Source of the DNA: an uncultured Prevotella sp.
GTDB lineage: Bacteria; Bacteroidota; Bacteroidia; Bacteroidales; Bacteroidaceae
DNA: 64,000 nt
Direction of reading: 5' to 3'
Assembly: GCA_905236755.1 (NCBI GenBank)
Contig: CAJOCR010000009.1
Location: 34,780 to 98,779, forward strand
Position 1 is the stretch's first letter. Each line of letters opens with the position of its first letter. Positions 1-8,483 of this stretch are shown in pieces. The translations under genes and the position numbers were made by a program. Under the pieces are notes generated by a model, which saw only the letters and a list, made by a program, of their open reading frames with translations, was not told the DNA's origin and made no database searches.

Positions 1-2
1 AT

Positions 3-2138
3 AAAATTCGCGAAGCACTCTTTAAAGAAGACTACAAACTTGCTGATTCTCTACAACATCACGTGCAAGGCGAAGAAGCAGCTTTCTTTATGCCTCTGGC
101 AACATTATATCTTGAAAATACTGTTGAGGGAAAAGCTACCAATTACTATCGTGAACTAAATCTTGACAGTTCATTGGTGAAGATAAGCTACACACTGAAT
201 AACATAAACTATTCACGTGAATATTTTGCAAGTAATCCTGATCATCTCATAGCAGTACATCTTAAAGCAAATAAACCAGGAGCCATCACCACTCGCATTA
301 TGCTTACGTCGCAAGTCCCACATCACGTAAAAGCAAAGGGCAATCAACTAACGATGCTTGGTCATGCTGTGGGAGACGAGAAAGAAACAACGCATACATG
401 TACCATGCTACGTGTACAAACAACAGGAGGCAAAACAGAAGCAGCAGACAGCAGCATATATCTGACAAATGCTGACGAAGCAATAATATATATTGTAAAT
501 CAAACAAGTTTTAACGGCTTTGACAAGCACCCCGTTAAAGAGGCTGCTCCATATTTAGAAAGAGCATCTGATGATATATGGCATACTCACAACTATAGTT
601 ACGAGGAATTTAAAAATCATCATATTTCTGATTATCGGAAGTATTTTTCTCGTATGAACCTTAATCTCAAGGGGCAAAAAGTAAATTTAAAATTTCCAAC
701 TGACTCTCTTTTACTTGCCTATACCGATAATTATGAACAAGTATTAAAGAGTGGAGAAGCAGCATACCTCGAGAATCTGTATTTCCAATTTGGTCGCTAT
801 CTGCTCATCAGCTGCAGTAGAACACCTTCCGTTCCTGCTAATCTACAGGGCTTATGGACACCTCATCTATGGAGTCCATGGCGTTCTGATTATACCATGA
901 ACATAAATATAGAAGAAAACTATTGGCCTACAGAAGTAGCTAATCTCAGCGAGATGGCAGAACCTCTTCTTGGATTTGTTCAAGGATTAGCAGTAAATGG
1001 TAAATATACCGCCCAGAATTTCTACGGAATAAACCAAGGCTGGTGTGCTGCACATAACAGTGATATATGGTGCAAGACCGCACCTGTAGGAGGAGGAAAA
1101 GACAGTCCTATGTGGGCAAACTGGAATCTTGGAGGAGCATGGCTTGTGAATAGCCTATGGGAACATTATCAGTTCACTAAAGACAAGAACTATCTCAAAG
1201 AGATATATCCTCTCATCAAGGGAGCATCAGATTTTGTAGTAGGATTACTCATTAAGAATCCTAACCACCCAGAAGAACTTATTACTGCGCCAAGTACATC
1301 GCCAGAAAACCATTATGTCAACGACAAGGGGTATCACGGCACTACTTGTTACGGTGGTACAGCCGACCTTGCCATTATCAAGGAGCTTTTGCTTAGTCAC
1401 ATAAGCGCACATAAGGCTTTATACCCAAGTGATAAGCTATTTGAGACTAAGATGAAGTCAATATACAAGAAACTTCATCCATACACAATTGGTCACATGG
1501 GCGATCTCAACGAATGGTACTTCGATTGGGATGATTATGATTTTCAACACCGACATCAAAGTCATTTAATTGGACTATTCCCAGGATACAATCTCATAAT
1601 GGAAGACTGCACAGGCTCAAACAAAGGCCTTCAACAAGCTGCACGTCGCACTCTTGAGATAAAAGGTGACATGAGTACTGGCTGGAGTACTGGCTGGAGA
1701 ATTAATCTCTGGGCTCGTTTAGGTGATGGCAACCATGCCTATAAGATATTAAGAAACCTGCTCACCTATGTCAGTCCTGACAATTATAAAGGCCCATTAA
1801 CGAGACGTTCGGGAGGTACATATCCTAATCTCTTCGATGCTCACCCTCCTTTCCAGATAGATGGTAATTTTGGAGGAACAGCTGGTATATGCGAGATGCT
1901 TGTACAAAGCCACATGAACGAGATAAGTCTTCTCCCTGCCCTACCCGACACTTGGCGTGATGGAGAAGTTAAAGGAATATGTGCCCGTGGTGGTTATGTC
2001 ATTGACATGAAATGGAAAAAAGGTAAAGTCACCAAGGCAAAAATTCACAGCAGAGTAGCAAACAAAGCAACTATAAGATATAATGGCAAGACCATTAGTC
2101 TAAATTTAAATAAAGATCAGGATTATATTCTAAAATAA
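3..2138 (+). CDS. GH95 alpha-L-fucosidase, 5' end cut by the window
   Basis: Glycoside hydrolase family 95, an inverting enzyme that removes alpha-1,2-linked fucose (some members alpha-L-galactose) from plant or host glycans. The reading frame is open to base 3, so the start and any signal peptide lie outside the window; the GTG at 63 is internal. Family hallmarks are visible: the Asn pair in MNINIEENYWP, the Glu in PSTSPEN (probable general acid), and the Asp in FQIDGNFGG near the C terminus. About 711 residues are present, close to the full family length of 750-800. It is followed after only 3 bases by a secreted beta-sandwich protein, so the two are probably co-transcribed as part of a glycan locus that continues to the left. 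The family call is firm; the exact linkage is not visible. Confidence 0.93.
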   Translation, partial: KIREALFKEDYKLADSLQHHVQGEEAAFFMPLATLYLENTVEGKATNYYRELNLDSSLVKISYTLNNINYSREYFASNPDHLIAVHLKANKPGAITTRIMLTSQVPHHVKAKGNQLTMLGHAVGDEKETTHTCTMLRVQTTGGKTEAADSSIYLTNADEAIIYIVNQTSFNGFDKHPVKEAAPYLERASDDIWHTHNYSYEEFKNHHISDYRKYFSRMNLNLKGQKVNLKFPTDSLLLAYTDNYEQVLKSGEAAYLENLYFQFGRYLLISCSRTPSVPANLQGLWTPHLWSPWRSDYTMNINIEENYWPTEVANLSEMAEPLLGFVQGLAVNGKYTAQNFYGINQGWCAAHNSDIWCKTAPVGGGKDSPMWANWNLGGAWLVNSLWEHYQFTKDKNYLKEIYPLIKGASDFVVGLLIKNPNHPEELITAPSTSPENHYVNDKGYHGTTCYGGTADLAIIKELLLSHISAHKALYPSDKLFETKMKSIYKKLHPYTIGHMGDLNEWYFDWDDYDFQHRHQSHLIGLFPGYNLIMEDCTGSNKGLQQAARRTLEIKGDMSTGWSTGWRINLWARLGDGNHAYKILRNLLTYVSPDNYKGPLTRRSGGTYPNLFDAHPPFQIDGNFGGTAGICEMLVQSHMNEISLLPALPDTWRDGEVKGICARGGYVIDMKWKKGKVTKAKIHSRVANKATIRYNGKTISLNLNKDQDYILK

Positions 2139-2141
2139 GAA

Positions 2142-3056
2142 ATGATGAAACGATTGCTCTTCATATTATTCCTCGCATGTGCAATACAGGGAATGTGCCA
2201 GACTCAACTACAGCAATGGATAGCTCATCCACTTGCTGACAGCACTTCTGGAGTGTGGTTCAGAAACACCTATCTTGTCAATGCCACACCACAGAAAGGA
2301 GAGATAACCATTTCTTCTACAGGACATTTTATTGTATATGTGAATAGTTGCAGAGTATCATCAGATAGTAGAAACATTATTCCTGATGGCGAGAAAGAAA
2401 TATCCATAAAGTATGATGTTACTCGTTTCCTACGTCCTGACAGCAACACTATTGCAGTAACCTATCTACCAACATCAGTCGATAAACATACACGACAGAT
2501 TGCTCTTAACTTTTCAGGTATAGATGCTGATGGACATCAGTTCAGCTATAATACCGACGACAGTTGGCTTTGTATGTTATCAGACAGAGAATTAACTCCA
2601 GAAGGCGAACTGACAGACAATCGCAAGAACCTATCTTTCATATGGCACGACTGCACAGAATATGCGCCAGCCCTATGGATACATGCTACAGTTTGTCCTG
2701 AGTTAAGCTATTGCAAACCAGAGCATTCGTTCTACCCCACTATAAAGAAAGCCTACACTCTCAGGCCTCGATATTACGAATTTCTGGGAGATGGTATATA
2801 CTACGAATTTGGTACTGGTTTCTATGGTTATATAAGAGTAACCATACGAGATGCAAGAAAAGGAGAACATATTTATATCGCTGGTAATGAGTACATTTGT
2901 AACGGCACAACAGACGAACAAGCCTTTGCTGTTTTCACTCAAAGCTATCTTCGTCGCCCTCGCATTTCCGGTGACAGGTATTTTAGAAGCAAACAGATTC
3001 AAAAGGTTGAAGGCATAGGTCTAATAGAGTCTTTCCACAGCAGCTGGTTATATTGA
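2142..3056 (+). CDS. Secreted beta-sandwich protein resembling the N-terminal part of GH78 enzymes
   Basis: A 304-residue protein with a signal peptide (hydrophobic residues 4-16, then a Gln just after the likely cleavage site). The first half, with QWIAHPLADS, GVWFRNTY and VYVNS, resembles the sugar-binding jelly-roll domains at the N terminus of alpha-L-rhamnosidases and GH2-like enzymes. The second half (YYEFGTGFYGYIRV) resembles the next beta-domain of those enzymes. No (alpha/alpha)6 catalytic domain follows, since the frame stops at 3056 and the AraC promoter begins about 25 bases later. It could be a stand-alone carbohydrate-binding accessory protein for the GH95 enzyme, or a truncated rhamnosidase. 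The similarity is judged by eye and the function is unassigned. Confidence 0.6.
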   Translation: MMKRLLFILFLACAIQGMCQTQLQQWIAHPLADSTSGVWFRNTYLVNATPQKGEITISSTGHFIVYVNSCRVSSDSRNIIPDGEKEISIKYDVTRFLRPDSNTIAVTYLPTSVDKHTRQIALNFSGIDADGHQFSYNTDDSWLCMLSDRELTPEGELTDNRKNLSFIWHDCTEYAPALWIHATVCPELSYCKPEHSFYPTIKKAYTLRPRYYEFLGDGIYYEFGTGFYGYIRVTIRDARKGEHIYIAGNEYICNGTTDEQAFAVFTQSYLRRPRISGDRYFRSKQIQKVEGIGLIESFHSSWLY

Positions 3057-3081
3057 CAAGGCACATTTATAATCAAAAATC

Positions 3082-3112
3082 TTGCATATTCAGTATTTTT
3101 CAATTATCTTTG
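3082..3112 (+). promoter_or_regulatory. Bacteroidota-type promoter of the AraC regulator
   Basis: TTG at 3082-3084, a 20-base gap, then TATCTTTG at 3105-3112. This fits the Bacteroidota primary sigma consensus. Its position excludes the upstream TTG as a translation start and supports the ATG at 3133. Confidence 0.75.
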
Positions 3113-3132
3113 TGCATAAGAAATCAAGAAAT

Positions 3133-4011
3133 ATGGATACTAATATACCTACATTAAATGTAGACCACTTCCTTGACCTCTACTATGGCAGCCACATTAA
3201 CAAGGAACTTCTACTAATTGACAACATTAAAGATCTTGCAGTACCAGAAGGTCCTGTTCGAATGCAATGTTTAGGCATTCTGCTGGTGCAGAAAGGTACA
3301 GTAAGCTACATGTCAAACACTCAACATTTCACTGCAAAGCGTAACAACTTTGTTGTATTAAGTCGTGGACAAATCATTGATGAACTAAACATAAGTGATG
3401 ATTGCGAAGGAAAAGCACTCATTGTTAGCTATGATTATTTTCGCGATATGCTCACTGGATTCCGTGAGTTAGCTCTGTTGTTTATCAACATAACTCTACG
3501 TCCTATCCTGCAGTTAACAAGCACTCAGGCTTCAGAATTCTCAATGTATTACAAACAGCTGAAGACAAAGGTGGATGATGAGACTCATCATTTCCGCAAA
3601 GAGATGGTAGGCTCTATGATAAAGACTATCATCTATGACATTAGCAACATTATCTACAAGGTTCACGAAGGCAAGCAGATTGTTAGTAAGAACAGAGCAG
3701 AGCATATCTTTGCCGAATTCATTCAGATTGTAAACCGCAACTTCAAGAAGGAACGCACCGTCAGCTGGTATGCCGAGCAGATGAGCATCACACCAAAATA
3801 CCTTGCAGAAATGGTGAAGCAAGCCACCAACCGCTCGCCCAACGACTGGATAGATGGTTATGTCATCGTTGAGATTCGCATGCTGCTGAAATACACAGGT
3901 AAGTCTATTAAAGAGATTGCCGAGATAATGAACTTTACATCACAGAGTTTCCTTGGCAAGTATTTCAAAGAACATGTGGGCATGTCGCCCAAAGACTATA
4001 GAAAGAGTTAA
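3133..4011 (+). CDS. AraC-family transcriptional regulator
   Basis: A 292-residue cytoplasmic DNA-binding protein. The N-terminal 150 residues look like a cupin-type sensing domain. The last 100 residues form the two helix-turn-helix AraC domain, starting near WYAEQMSITPKYLAEMVK, with the second helix pair around KSIKEIAEIMNF and the typical ending GMSPKDYRKS. The ATG at 3133 is chosen because a good promoter overlaps the longer reading frame that opens at 3082. Being next to the GH95 operon suggests control of that locus, but no operator was identified. The inducer is unknown. Confidence 0.88.
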   Translation: MDTNIPTLNVDHFLDLYYGSHINKELLLIDNIKDLAVPEGPVRMQCLGILLVQKGTVSYMSNTQHFTAKRNNFVVLSRGQIIDELNISDDCEGKALIVSYDYFRDMLTGFRELALLFINITLRPILQLTSTQASEFSMYYKQLKTKVDDETHHFRKEMVGSMIKTIIYDISNIIYKVHEGKQIVSKNRAEHIFAEFIQIVNRNFKKERTVSWYAEQMSITPKYLAEMVKQATNRSPNDWIDGYVIVEIRMLLKYTGKSIKEIAEIMNFTSQSFLGKYFKEHVGMSPKDYRKS

Positions 4012-4032
4012 AGATAGCTTTTTCAAAGTAAA

Positions 4033-4145
4033 ATGGTAAAAGGGTAAAAAGGTAAAATATAACTTAGCAACTCGATTTGCTTTTGAGTTTTTACCTTTTT
4101 ACCCTTTTTATTTTTCTACCCTTTTACCTTTTTACTTTTTACCCT
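4033..4145. repeat. A/T-rich low-complexity inverted repeat between convergent genes
   Basis: The left arm at about 4035-4057 is made of GGTAAAA-type words. Its reverse complement appears at about 4088-4110 and partly again at 4119-4145. The long imperfect hairpin sits between the 3' ends of the AraC and DUF3109 genes and could end transcription from both sides. The internal words recur every 7-9 bases, so slippage is a likely origin. Confidence 0.6.
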
Positions 4146-4741
4146 TAAATATATCCTTGTTCCTTTAACTCATCAGCCACTTCACATAACTCGTCATACC
4201 ATTCCTGCCCAAAGCGTCTTACCAACGGTCCTTCGAGGAATTTATATACTGGCAAGTCAAGTTCTTGACCTTTCTTTACTGCATCCTGACAGATTTTCCA
4301 TTTATGATAGTTCAAGCCATATAATCCCTCTGCCAGTTTTTTTTCACGAATAGGATAAAGTGCACAACTGATAGGCTTAACAAACTTTGATTTACCTGCT
4401 CTATACGCTCTTTCAAGAGCACAAAGACAGCAATCGCCTTCATAACAAGTAAAAACACAGTCCTTGCCTCCTACGATGCTTGTAACCAAGTCGCCCTCAC
4501 GATCAGTATATGCAACACCCTGCTTATCAACAACACTCTGGGCACTTGCCGACATATCTTCCCAAACAGTGTCGAGCGAGTCTTCAATACCCATTATCTC
4601 GTCCATTGTTACAGGAGCTCCCGCATCGCCTTCAACACAGCAAATGCCTTTGCATTTGTCAAGGTCGCAACAGAACTTTTCTGTAAACACATCAGGCGAC
4701 ACAAGTACATTGCCCACCTGCAGAATATGTAATTCCTTCAT
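4145..4741 (-). CDS. DUF3109 family cysteine-rich protein
   Basis: A 198-residue cytoplasmic protein of the DUF3109 family, common in Bacteroidota. It carries many cysteines in clusters (FCCDLDKCKGICC near the N terminus, CYEGDCCLC near the middle, then PISCALYP). This suggests binding of a metal or an Fe-S centre, as in YkgJ-like proteins, but the role is not established. The ATG at 4741 is preferred over a TTG four codons upstream because it starts 5 bases after the uracil-DNA glycosylase stop, a normal operon spacing. It is probably co-transcribed with that gene. Confidence 0.85.
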   Translation of the reverse strand: MKELHILQVGNVLVSPDVFTEKFCCDLDKCKGICCVEGDAGAPVTMDEIMGIEDSLDTVWEDMSASAQSVVDKQGVAYTDREGDLVTSIVGGKDCVFTCYEGDCCLCALERAYRAGKSKFVKPISCALYPIREKKLAEGLYGLNYHKWKICQDAVKKGQELDLPVYKFLEGPLVRRFGQEWYDELCEVADELKEQGYI

Positions 4742-4746
4742 CCCTT

Positions 4747-5412
4747 TTACCAATCTATTTCCTTAAATCCTTTTTCCTTTAAATATGCATTACATCTTGA
4801 GAACTGGTGTTGTCCGAACCAGCCACCACGATTTGCCGAGAGAGGCGATGGGTGAACACTCTCAAGAATACAGTTCTTATGTGCATCAATATATGACTTC
4901 TTTGAACGAGCAAAACCACCCCAGAGCATATATACTATATTCTCACGATGAGCATTCAATGCCTTTATTGCTGCATCAGTAAACAGGCTCCATCCCAAAC
5001 GCTGGTGACTGTTTGCCATATGTGCACGCACTGTGAGAGTGGCATTCAAAAGCAACACTCCTTGTTCTGCCCAACGGGTAAGGTCACCTGAATGGGGCAC
5101 TGGCTTGCCCAAGTCCTGCTCTATCTCTTTAAATATATTCTGCAATGAAGGAGGCATCATTACGCCATCGGGTACCGAGAAACTCAATCCCATTGCTTGT
5201 CCTGGTTCATGATAGGGATCCTGACCAATAATCACCACCTTCACCTTATCAAACGGACAGAGATTAAAGGCATTGAAGATCAGTTTCCCTGGAGGATAAC
5301 ACACACCACTTGTATATTCCGCACGTACATTCTTTGTGAGTTCTGCAAAATATGGCTTTTCAAACTCCTCACCTAAATACTTTTTCCAAGACTCTTCTAT
5401 TGTTACGTTCAT
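4747..5412 (-). CDS. ung: Uracil-DNA glycosylase (family 1)
   Basis: A 221-residue base-excision repair enzyme that removes uracil from DNA. The water-activating Asp65 lies in GQDPYHEP, and the C-terminal active-site loop HPSPLSANRGG is intact. The start is the ATG at 5412 (MNVTIEESW). A longer frame reaches 5460 but overlaps a promoter at 5431-5461 and adds a segment foreign to the family. It is the first gene of a two-gene unit with the DUF3109 gene. Length and motifs are normal for the family. Confidence 0.96.
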   Translation of the reverse strand: MNVTIEESWKKYLGEEFEKPYFAELTKNVRAEYTSGVCYPPGKLIFNAFNLCPFDKVKVVIIGQDPYHEPGQAMGLSFSVPDGVMMPPSLQNIFKEIEQDLGKPVPHSGDLTRWAEQGVLLLNATLTVRAHMANSHQRLGWSLFTDAAIKALNAHRENIVYMLWGGFARSKKSYIDAHKNCILESVHPSPLSANRGGWFGQHQFSRCNAYLKEKGFKEIDW

Positions 5413-5430
5413 AGAATTATTGATTTTCTG

Positions 5431-5461
5431 CGAAAGTACAAATAAAAAGGCAAACCACAAA
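5431..5461 (-). promoter_or_regulatory. Promoter of ung
   Basis: On the minus strand: TTTG (5461-5458), 19 bases, then TACTTTCG (5438-5431), one mismatch from TAnnTTTG. An 11-bp repeat array begins directly upstream of it. Confidence 0.6.
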
Positions 5462-5469
5462 AAAGTAAC

Positions 5470-5535
5470 TATAAAACTATTTTACCACAACCATTATAGA
5501 CTCATTATAGAGGCATTATAGAGGAATTTTAAGTT
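5470..5535. repeat. 11-bp phased repeat array 1
   Basis: Units of exactly 11 bp. The clear ones are CATTATAGACT (5492-5502) and CATTATAGAGG twice (5503-5513, 5514-5524). Flanking 11-mers at 5470-5491 and 5525-5535 are weaker. Rotated, the units read TATAGACTCAT, TATAGAGGCAT and TATAGAGGAAT, i.e. TATAGAnnnAT, the same consensus as in array 3 at 61.5 kb. The array lies immediately upstream of the ung promoter. Confidence 0.7.
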
Positions 5536-5637
5536 TGCAGTTAAGAAAATTTTACTGCCTAACCAGGAAAAAAAATCTCGCTAACTAAGCTCTTCTATGG
5601 ATATATTCCAAATGGTAAAAATATTTCATCCAAGAAT

Positions 5638-5669
5638 AAAGGCGACCCACTCTAATGTAAGTCGCCTTT
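5638..5669 (-). terminator. Terminator hairpin after gpmI
   Basis: The 9-bp arms AAAGGCGAC (5638-5646) and GTCGCCTTT (5661-5669) pair perfectly. They lie 27 bases past the gpmI stop, and the minus strand ends the stem in a short T run. Confidence 0.8.
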
Positions 5670-5695
5670 GTTGCAAAGAAGAAGTGATTTATTTA

Positions 5696-7216
5696 TTAAT
5701 CACAAATTAGATTTTCACCTGTCATGTCAGCTGGCTGCTCAAGACCCATGATATGGAGAATTGAAGGAGCTACGTCAGCCAAACGACCATTCTTAACAGT
5801 AGCTGAGTTGTTGTCAGTTACATAGATGAATGGTACTGGGTTGAGTGAGTGAGCGGTATTTGGTGTACCGTCTTCCTCGTTGATAGCGTGATCGGCATTA
5901 CCGTGGTCAGCAATGATGATTGCCTCGTAATCGTTAGCCTTAGCAGCCTCGATAACGTCCTTAACGCAATTGTCAACAGCCCAAACAGCCTTAGCAATAG
6001 CATTGTAAACACCAGTATGACCAACCATATCGCCATTAGCGAAGTTAACAACGATGAAATCATACTTCTGGTCATTGATAGCTGCAACCAGCTTATCCTT
6101 TACCTCGTATGCACTCATCTCAGGCTTAAGGTCGTAGGTAGCCACCTTTGGAGAAGGAACAAGAATACGATCCTCATTCTCATAAGGAGCCTCACGACCA
6201 CCATTGAAGAAGAATGTAACGTGAGCATACTTCTCTGTCTCTGCTGTATGAAGCTGCTTCTTACCCTGAGCTGCAAGATACTCACCAAGAGTGTTCTGAA
6301 CATTCTCCTTAGGGAAGAGGATGTGAACATTCTCGAAGCTTGCATCATAAGGAGTCATGCAATAATACTGCAAGTCCTTGATTGTGTGCATGCCTTCCTC
6401 TGGCATATCCTGCTGTGAAAGAACCACTGTAAGCTCTTTAGCACGGTCGTTACGGAAGTTCATGAAGATAACAACATCACCTTCCTGGATTGTACCATCT
6501 ACATTTGCATTATTGATTGGCTTGATGAACTCGTCAGTTACACCCTCAGCATAGCTTTCCTCAACAGCCTTAACCATATCGTTAGCCTGCTTACCTGTAC
6601 CTGAAACAAGAAGATCGTAAGCCTCTTTTACACGATTCCATCGCTTATCACGGTCCATAGCATAGAAACGACCAATGATGCTGGCAATGTTTGCATCGTT
6701 AGCTTCGCACACCTTCTGCAACTGCTCAATGAAGCCCTTACCACTCTTTGGATCGGTATCACGACCATCCATGAAACAGTGAACGAAGAGGTTCTTCAAA
6801 CCATATTCCTTACCAATCTCTACAAACTTGAAAATATGATCGAGGCTTGAGTGAACACCACCATCTGAGGTAAGACCCATAAGGTGAACCTTCTTGCCAG
6901 TCTTCTGAGCATAGCTATAAGCATTGATAACCTCCTGATTCTTCAGGATATCACCACTCTGACAAGCCTTGTTAATCTTTACGAGGTCCTGATAAACAAC
7001 ACGACCTGCACCAATGTTGAGGTGACCAACCTCTGAGTTACCCATCTGTCCATCAGGCAAACCAACGTTCTCGCCTGAAGCCTGAAGCTCTGAATGAGCT
7101 GAAATTGCTGTTAAATAATCCAGATAAGGAGTTGGAGTGTTGTAGATAACATCACCCTTATCATGCTTTCCGATTCCCCATCCATCGAGAATCATCAATA
7201 AAGCTTTCTTTGCCAT
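5696..7216 (-). CDS. gpmI: 2,3-bisphosphoglycerate-independent phosphoglycerate mutase
   Basis: A 506-residue glycolytic enzyme that interconverts 3- and 2-phosphoglycerate using two Mn ions. The N terminus has the metal-binding Asp11 (MILDGWG), and the phosphorylated Ser61 lies in GNSEVGH. The substrate-domain motif MDGRDTDP and the C-terminal metal motifs ([22 protein letters not shown]) are present. Length is normal for the family. It has its own promoter at 7252-7283 and a terminator at 5638-5669, so it is probably transcribed alone. Confidence 0.97.
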   Translation of the reverse strand: MAKKALLMILDGWGIGKHDKGDVIYNTPTPYLDYLTAISAHSELQASGENVGLPDGQMGNSEVGHLNIGAGRVVYQDLVKINKACQSGDILKNQEVINAYSYAQKTGKKVHLMGLTSDGGVHSSLDHIFKFVEIGKEYGLKNLFVHCFMDGRDTDPKSGKGFIEQLQKVCEANDANIASIIGRFYAMDRDKRWNRVKEAYDLLVSGTGKQANDMVKAVEESYAEGVTDEFIKPINNANVDGTIQEGDVVIFMNFRNDRAKELTVVLSQQDMPEEGMHTIKDLQYYCMTPYDASFENVHILFPKENVQNTLGEYLAAQGKKQLHTAETEKYAHVTFFFNGGREAPYENEDRILVPSPKVATYDLKPEMSAYEVKDKLVAAINDQKYDFIVVNFANGDMVGHTGVYNAIAKAVWAVDNCVKDVIEAAKANDYEAIIIADHGNADHAINEEDGTPNTAHSLNPVPFIYVTDNNSATVKNGRLADVAPSILHIMGLEQPADMTGENLICD

Positions 7217-7251
7217 AATTTAAAACTAATACTTAAAATTCGAATTTGCTG

Positions 7252-7283
7252 CAAAATTACTAATTATCAATGGAATAGCAAAA
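7252..7283 (-). promoter_or_regulatory. Promoter of gpmI
   Basis: Minus strand TTTTG (7283-7279), 19 bases, TAATTTTG (7259-7252): an exact match to the Bacteroidota consensus, about 35 bases before the ATG. Confidence 0.8.
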
Positions 7284-7313
7284 AGAAAGAGATTTTTTTA
7301 TTTATCCAAAAAC

Positions 7314-7344
7314 TTGCTCCATTAAAAGATTATAGCTATTTTTG
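7314..7344 (+). promoter_or_regulatory. Promoter of the threonine aldolase gene
   Basis: TTG at 7314-7316, 20 bases, TATTTTTG at 7337-7344, leaving a leader of roughly 60 bases before the ATG at 7412. Confidence 0.75.
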
Positions 7345-7411
7345 CACACTATAAAACCCGTAATAACCCAAAATTAAATAAAAACTATTTCAAATACATT
7401 ATTGTACGAAT

Positions 7412-8455
7412 ATGGTATCATTCGAATGCGATTATTGCAATGGTGCACACCCAAAAGTATTGCAGCACCTAATAGAGACTAACGACATCCAGAGTCTTAC
7501 TTACGGAATAGACGAATGGAGTGAATCAGCTAAGAAAAAAATTCGTGAAGCCTGCGACACACCAGATGCAGATATTTTCTTCCTAAGTGGAGGAACACAA
7601 ACTAACATGACATGCATTGATGGTATTCTGGAAAAATGCGAAGCGGTTATCACTATAGAAACAGCACATATCAATGTTCACGAAGCCGGAGCCGTAGAAT
7701 TCTCAGGACACAAGATTATTGCCCTGAAGGAACACGAAGGCAAAATGCATGCTGAGGATCTGGAAAACTACATGGACTGGTTTGTTCACGACGAAAGCAA
7801 TCGCCACTTGGCACAGCCAGGTATCGTATATATCACATTCCCTACAGAGTTAGGAACTGTTTACAATCGCAAAGAAATCGTTGACATACATAATGTATGT
7901 AAGAAATATAACCTCAAGCTGTATCTTGATGGTGCACGAATGGGATACGGACTAATGTCAACTGGCAACGACATCGACCTGCCATTCATAGCTCGCCATT
8001 GCGACTGCTTCTACATCGGAGGAACAAAGGTTGGAGCACTTCTTGGCGAAGCAGTAGTATTCCCTAAGAACAACGCCCCACGCCATTTCTTCACCATCAT
8101 CAAACAGCATGGTGCTCTGATGGCAAAAGGAAGAGCAATAGGATTACAGTTCGACGCACTCTTCACAAAATACGACGGCAGCTCTCTTCCACTCTATATG
8201 GAGATTTCAAAATATGCCATCGAGAAAGCCGAAGAGATGAAAGCAATGTTCATCAAGAAAGGCTACAAGTTACTCATAGACTCACCTACAAACCAGCAGT
8301 TTGTGATTATTCCAAACGACAAGGTGAAGGAATTAGAGCAAAAGGTGCTGTTCACCCATTGGGAAGCATACGATGAGAACTCTATGGTATGTCGCTTTGT
8401 TACATCATGGGCCACTACAGATGAACAAATGAGATATTTGGAGAATCTATTATAA
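7412..8455 (+). CDS. ltaE: Low-specificity threonine aldolase (PLP enzyme)
   Basis: A 347-residue fold-type I PLP enzyme of the beta-eliminating lyase family. It cleaves L-threonine or L-allo-threonine to glycine and acetaldehyde in the cytoplasm. Visible features are the substrate-side motif ECDYCNGAHP at the N terminus, FFLSGGTQTN for phosphate contacts, Asp173 in YLDGARMGYG, and the Schiff-base Lys206 in YIGGTKVGALLG. A clear promoter lies upstream. The GH3 gene begins 28 bases after its stop with no obvious promoter between, so some read-through is likely although the functions differ. Confidence 0.9.
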   Translation: MVSFECDYCNGAHPKVLQHLIETNDIQSLTYGIDEWSESAKKKIREACDTPDADIFFLSGGTQTNMTCIDGILEKCEAVITIETAHINVHEAGAVEFSGHKIIALKEHEGKMHAEDLENYMDWFVHDESNRHLAQPGIVYITFPTELGTVYNRKEIVDIHNVCKKYNLKLYLDGARMGYGLMSTGNDIDLPFIARHCDCFYIGGTKVGALLGEAVVFPKNNAPRHFFTIIKQHGALMAKGRAIGLQFDALFTKYDGSSLPLYMEISKYAIEKAEEMKAMFIKKGYKLLIDSPTNQQFVIIPNDKVKELEQKVLFTHWEAYDENSMVCRFVTSWATTDEQMRYLENLL

Positions 8456-8483
8456 CCACCAAACATAATAAATATAGATTGAT

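Noticed and set aside
5413..5460. Longer N terminus of uracil-DNA glycosylase
   Set aside because: It overlaps the ung promoter boxes, and the family start MNVTIEESW is at 5412.
5849..6418. 189-codon frame opposite gpmI
   Set aside because: It lies fully inside the intact gpmI gene on the other strand and resembles no protein family; a shadow of codon bias.
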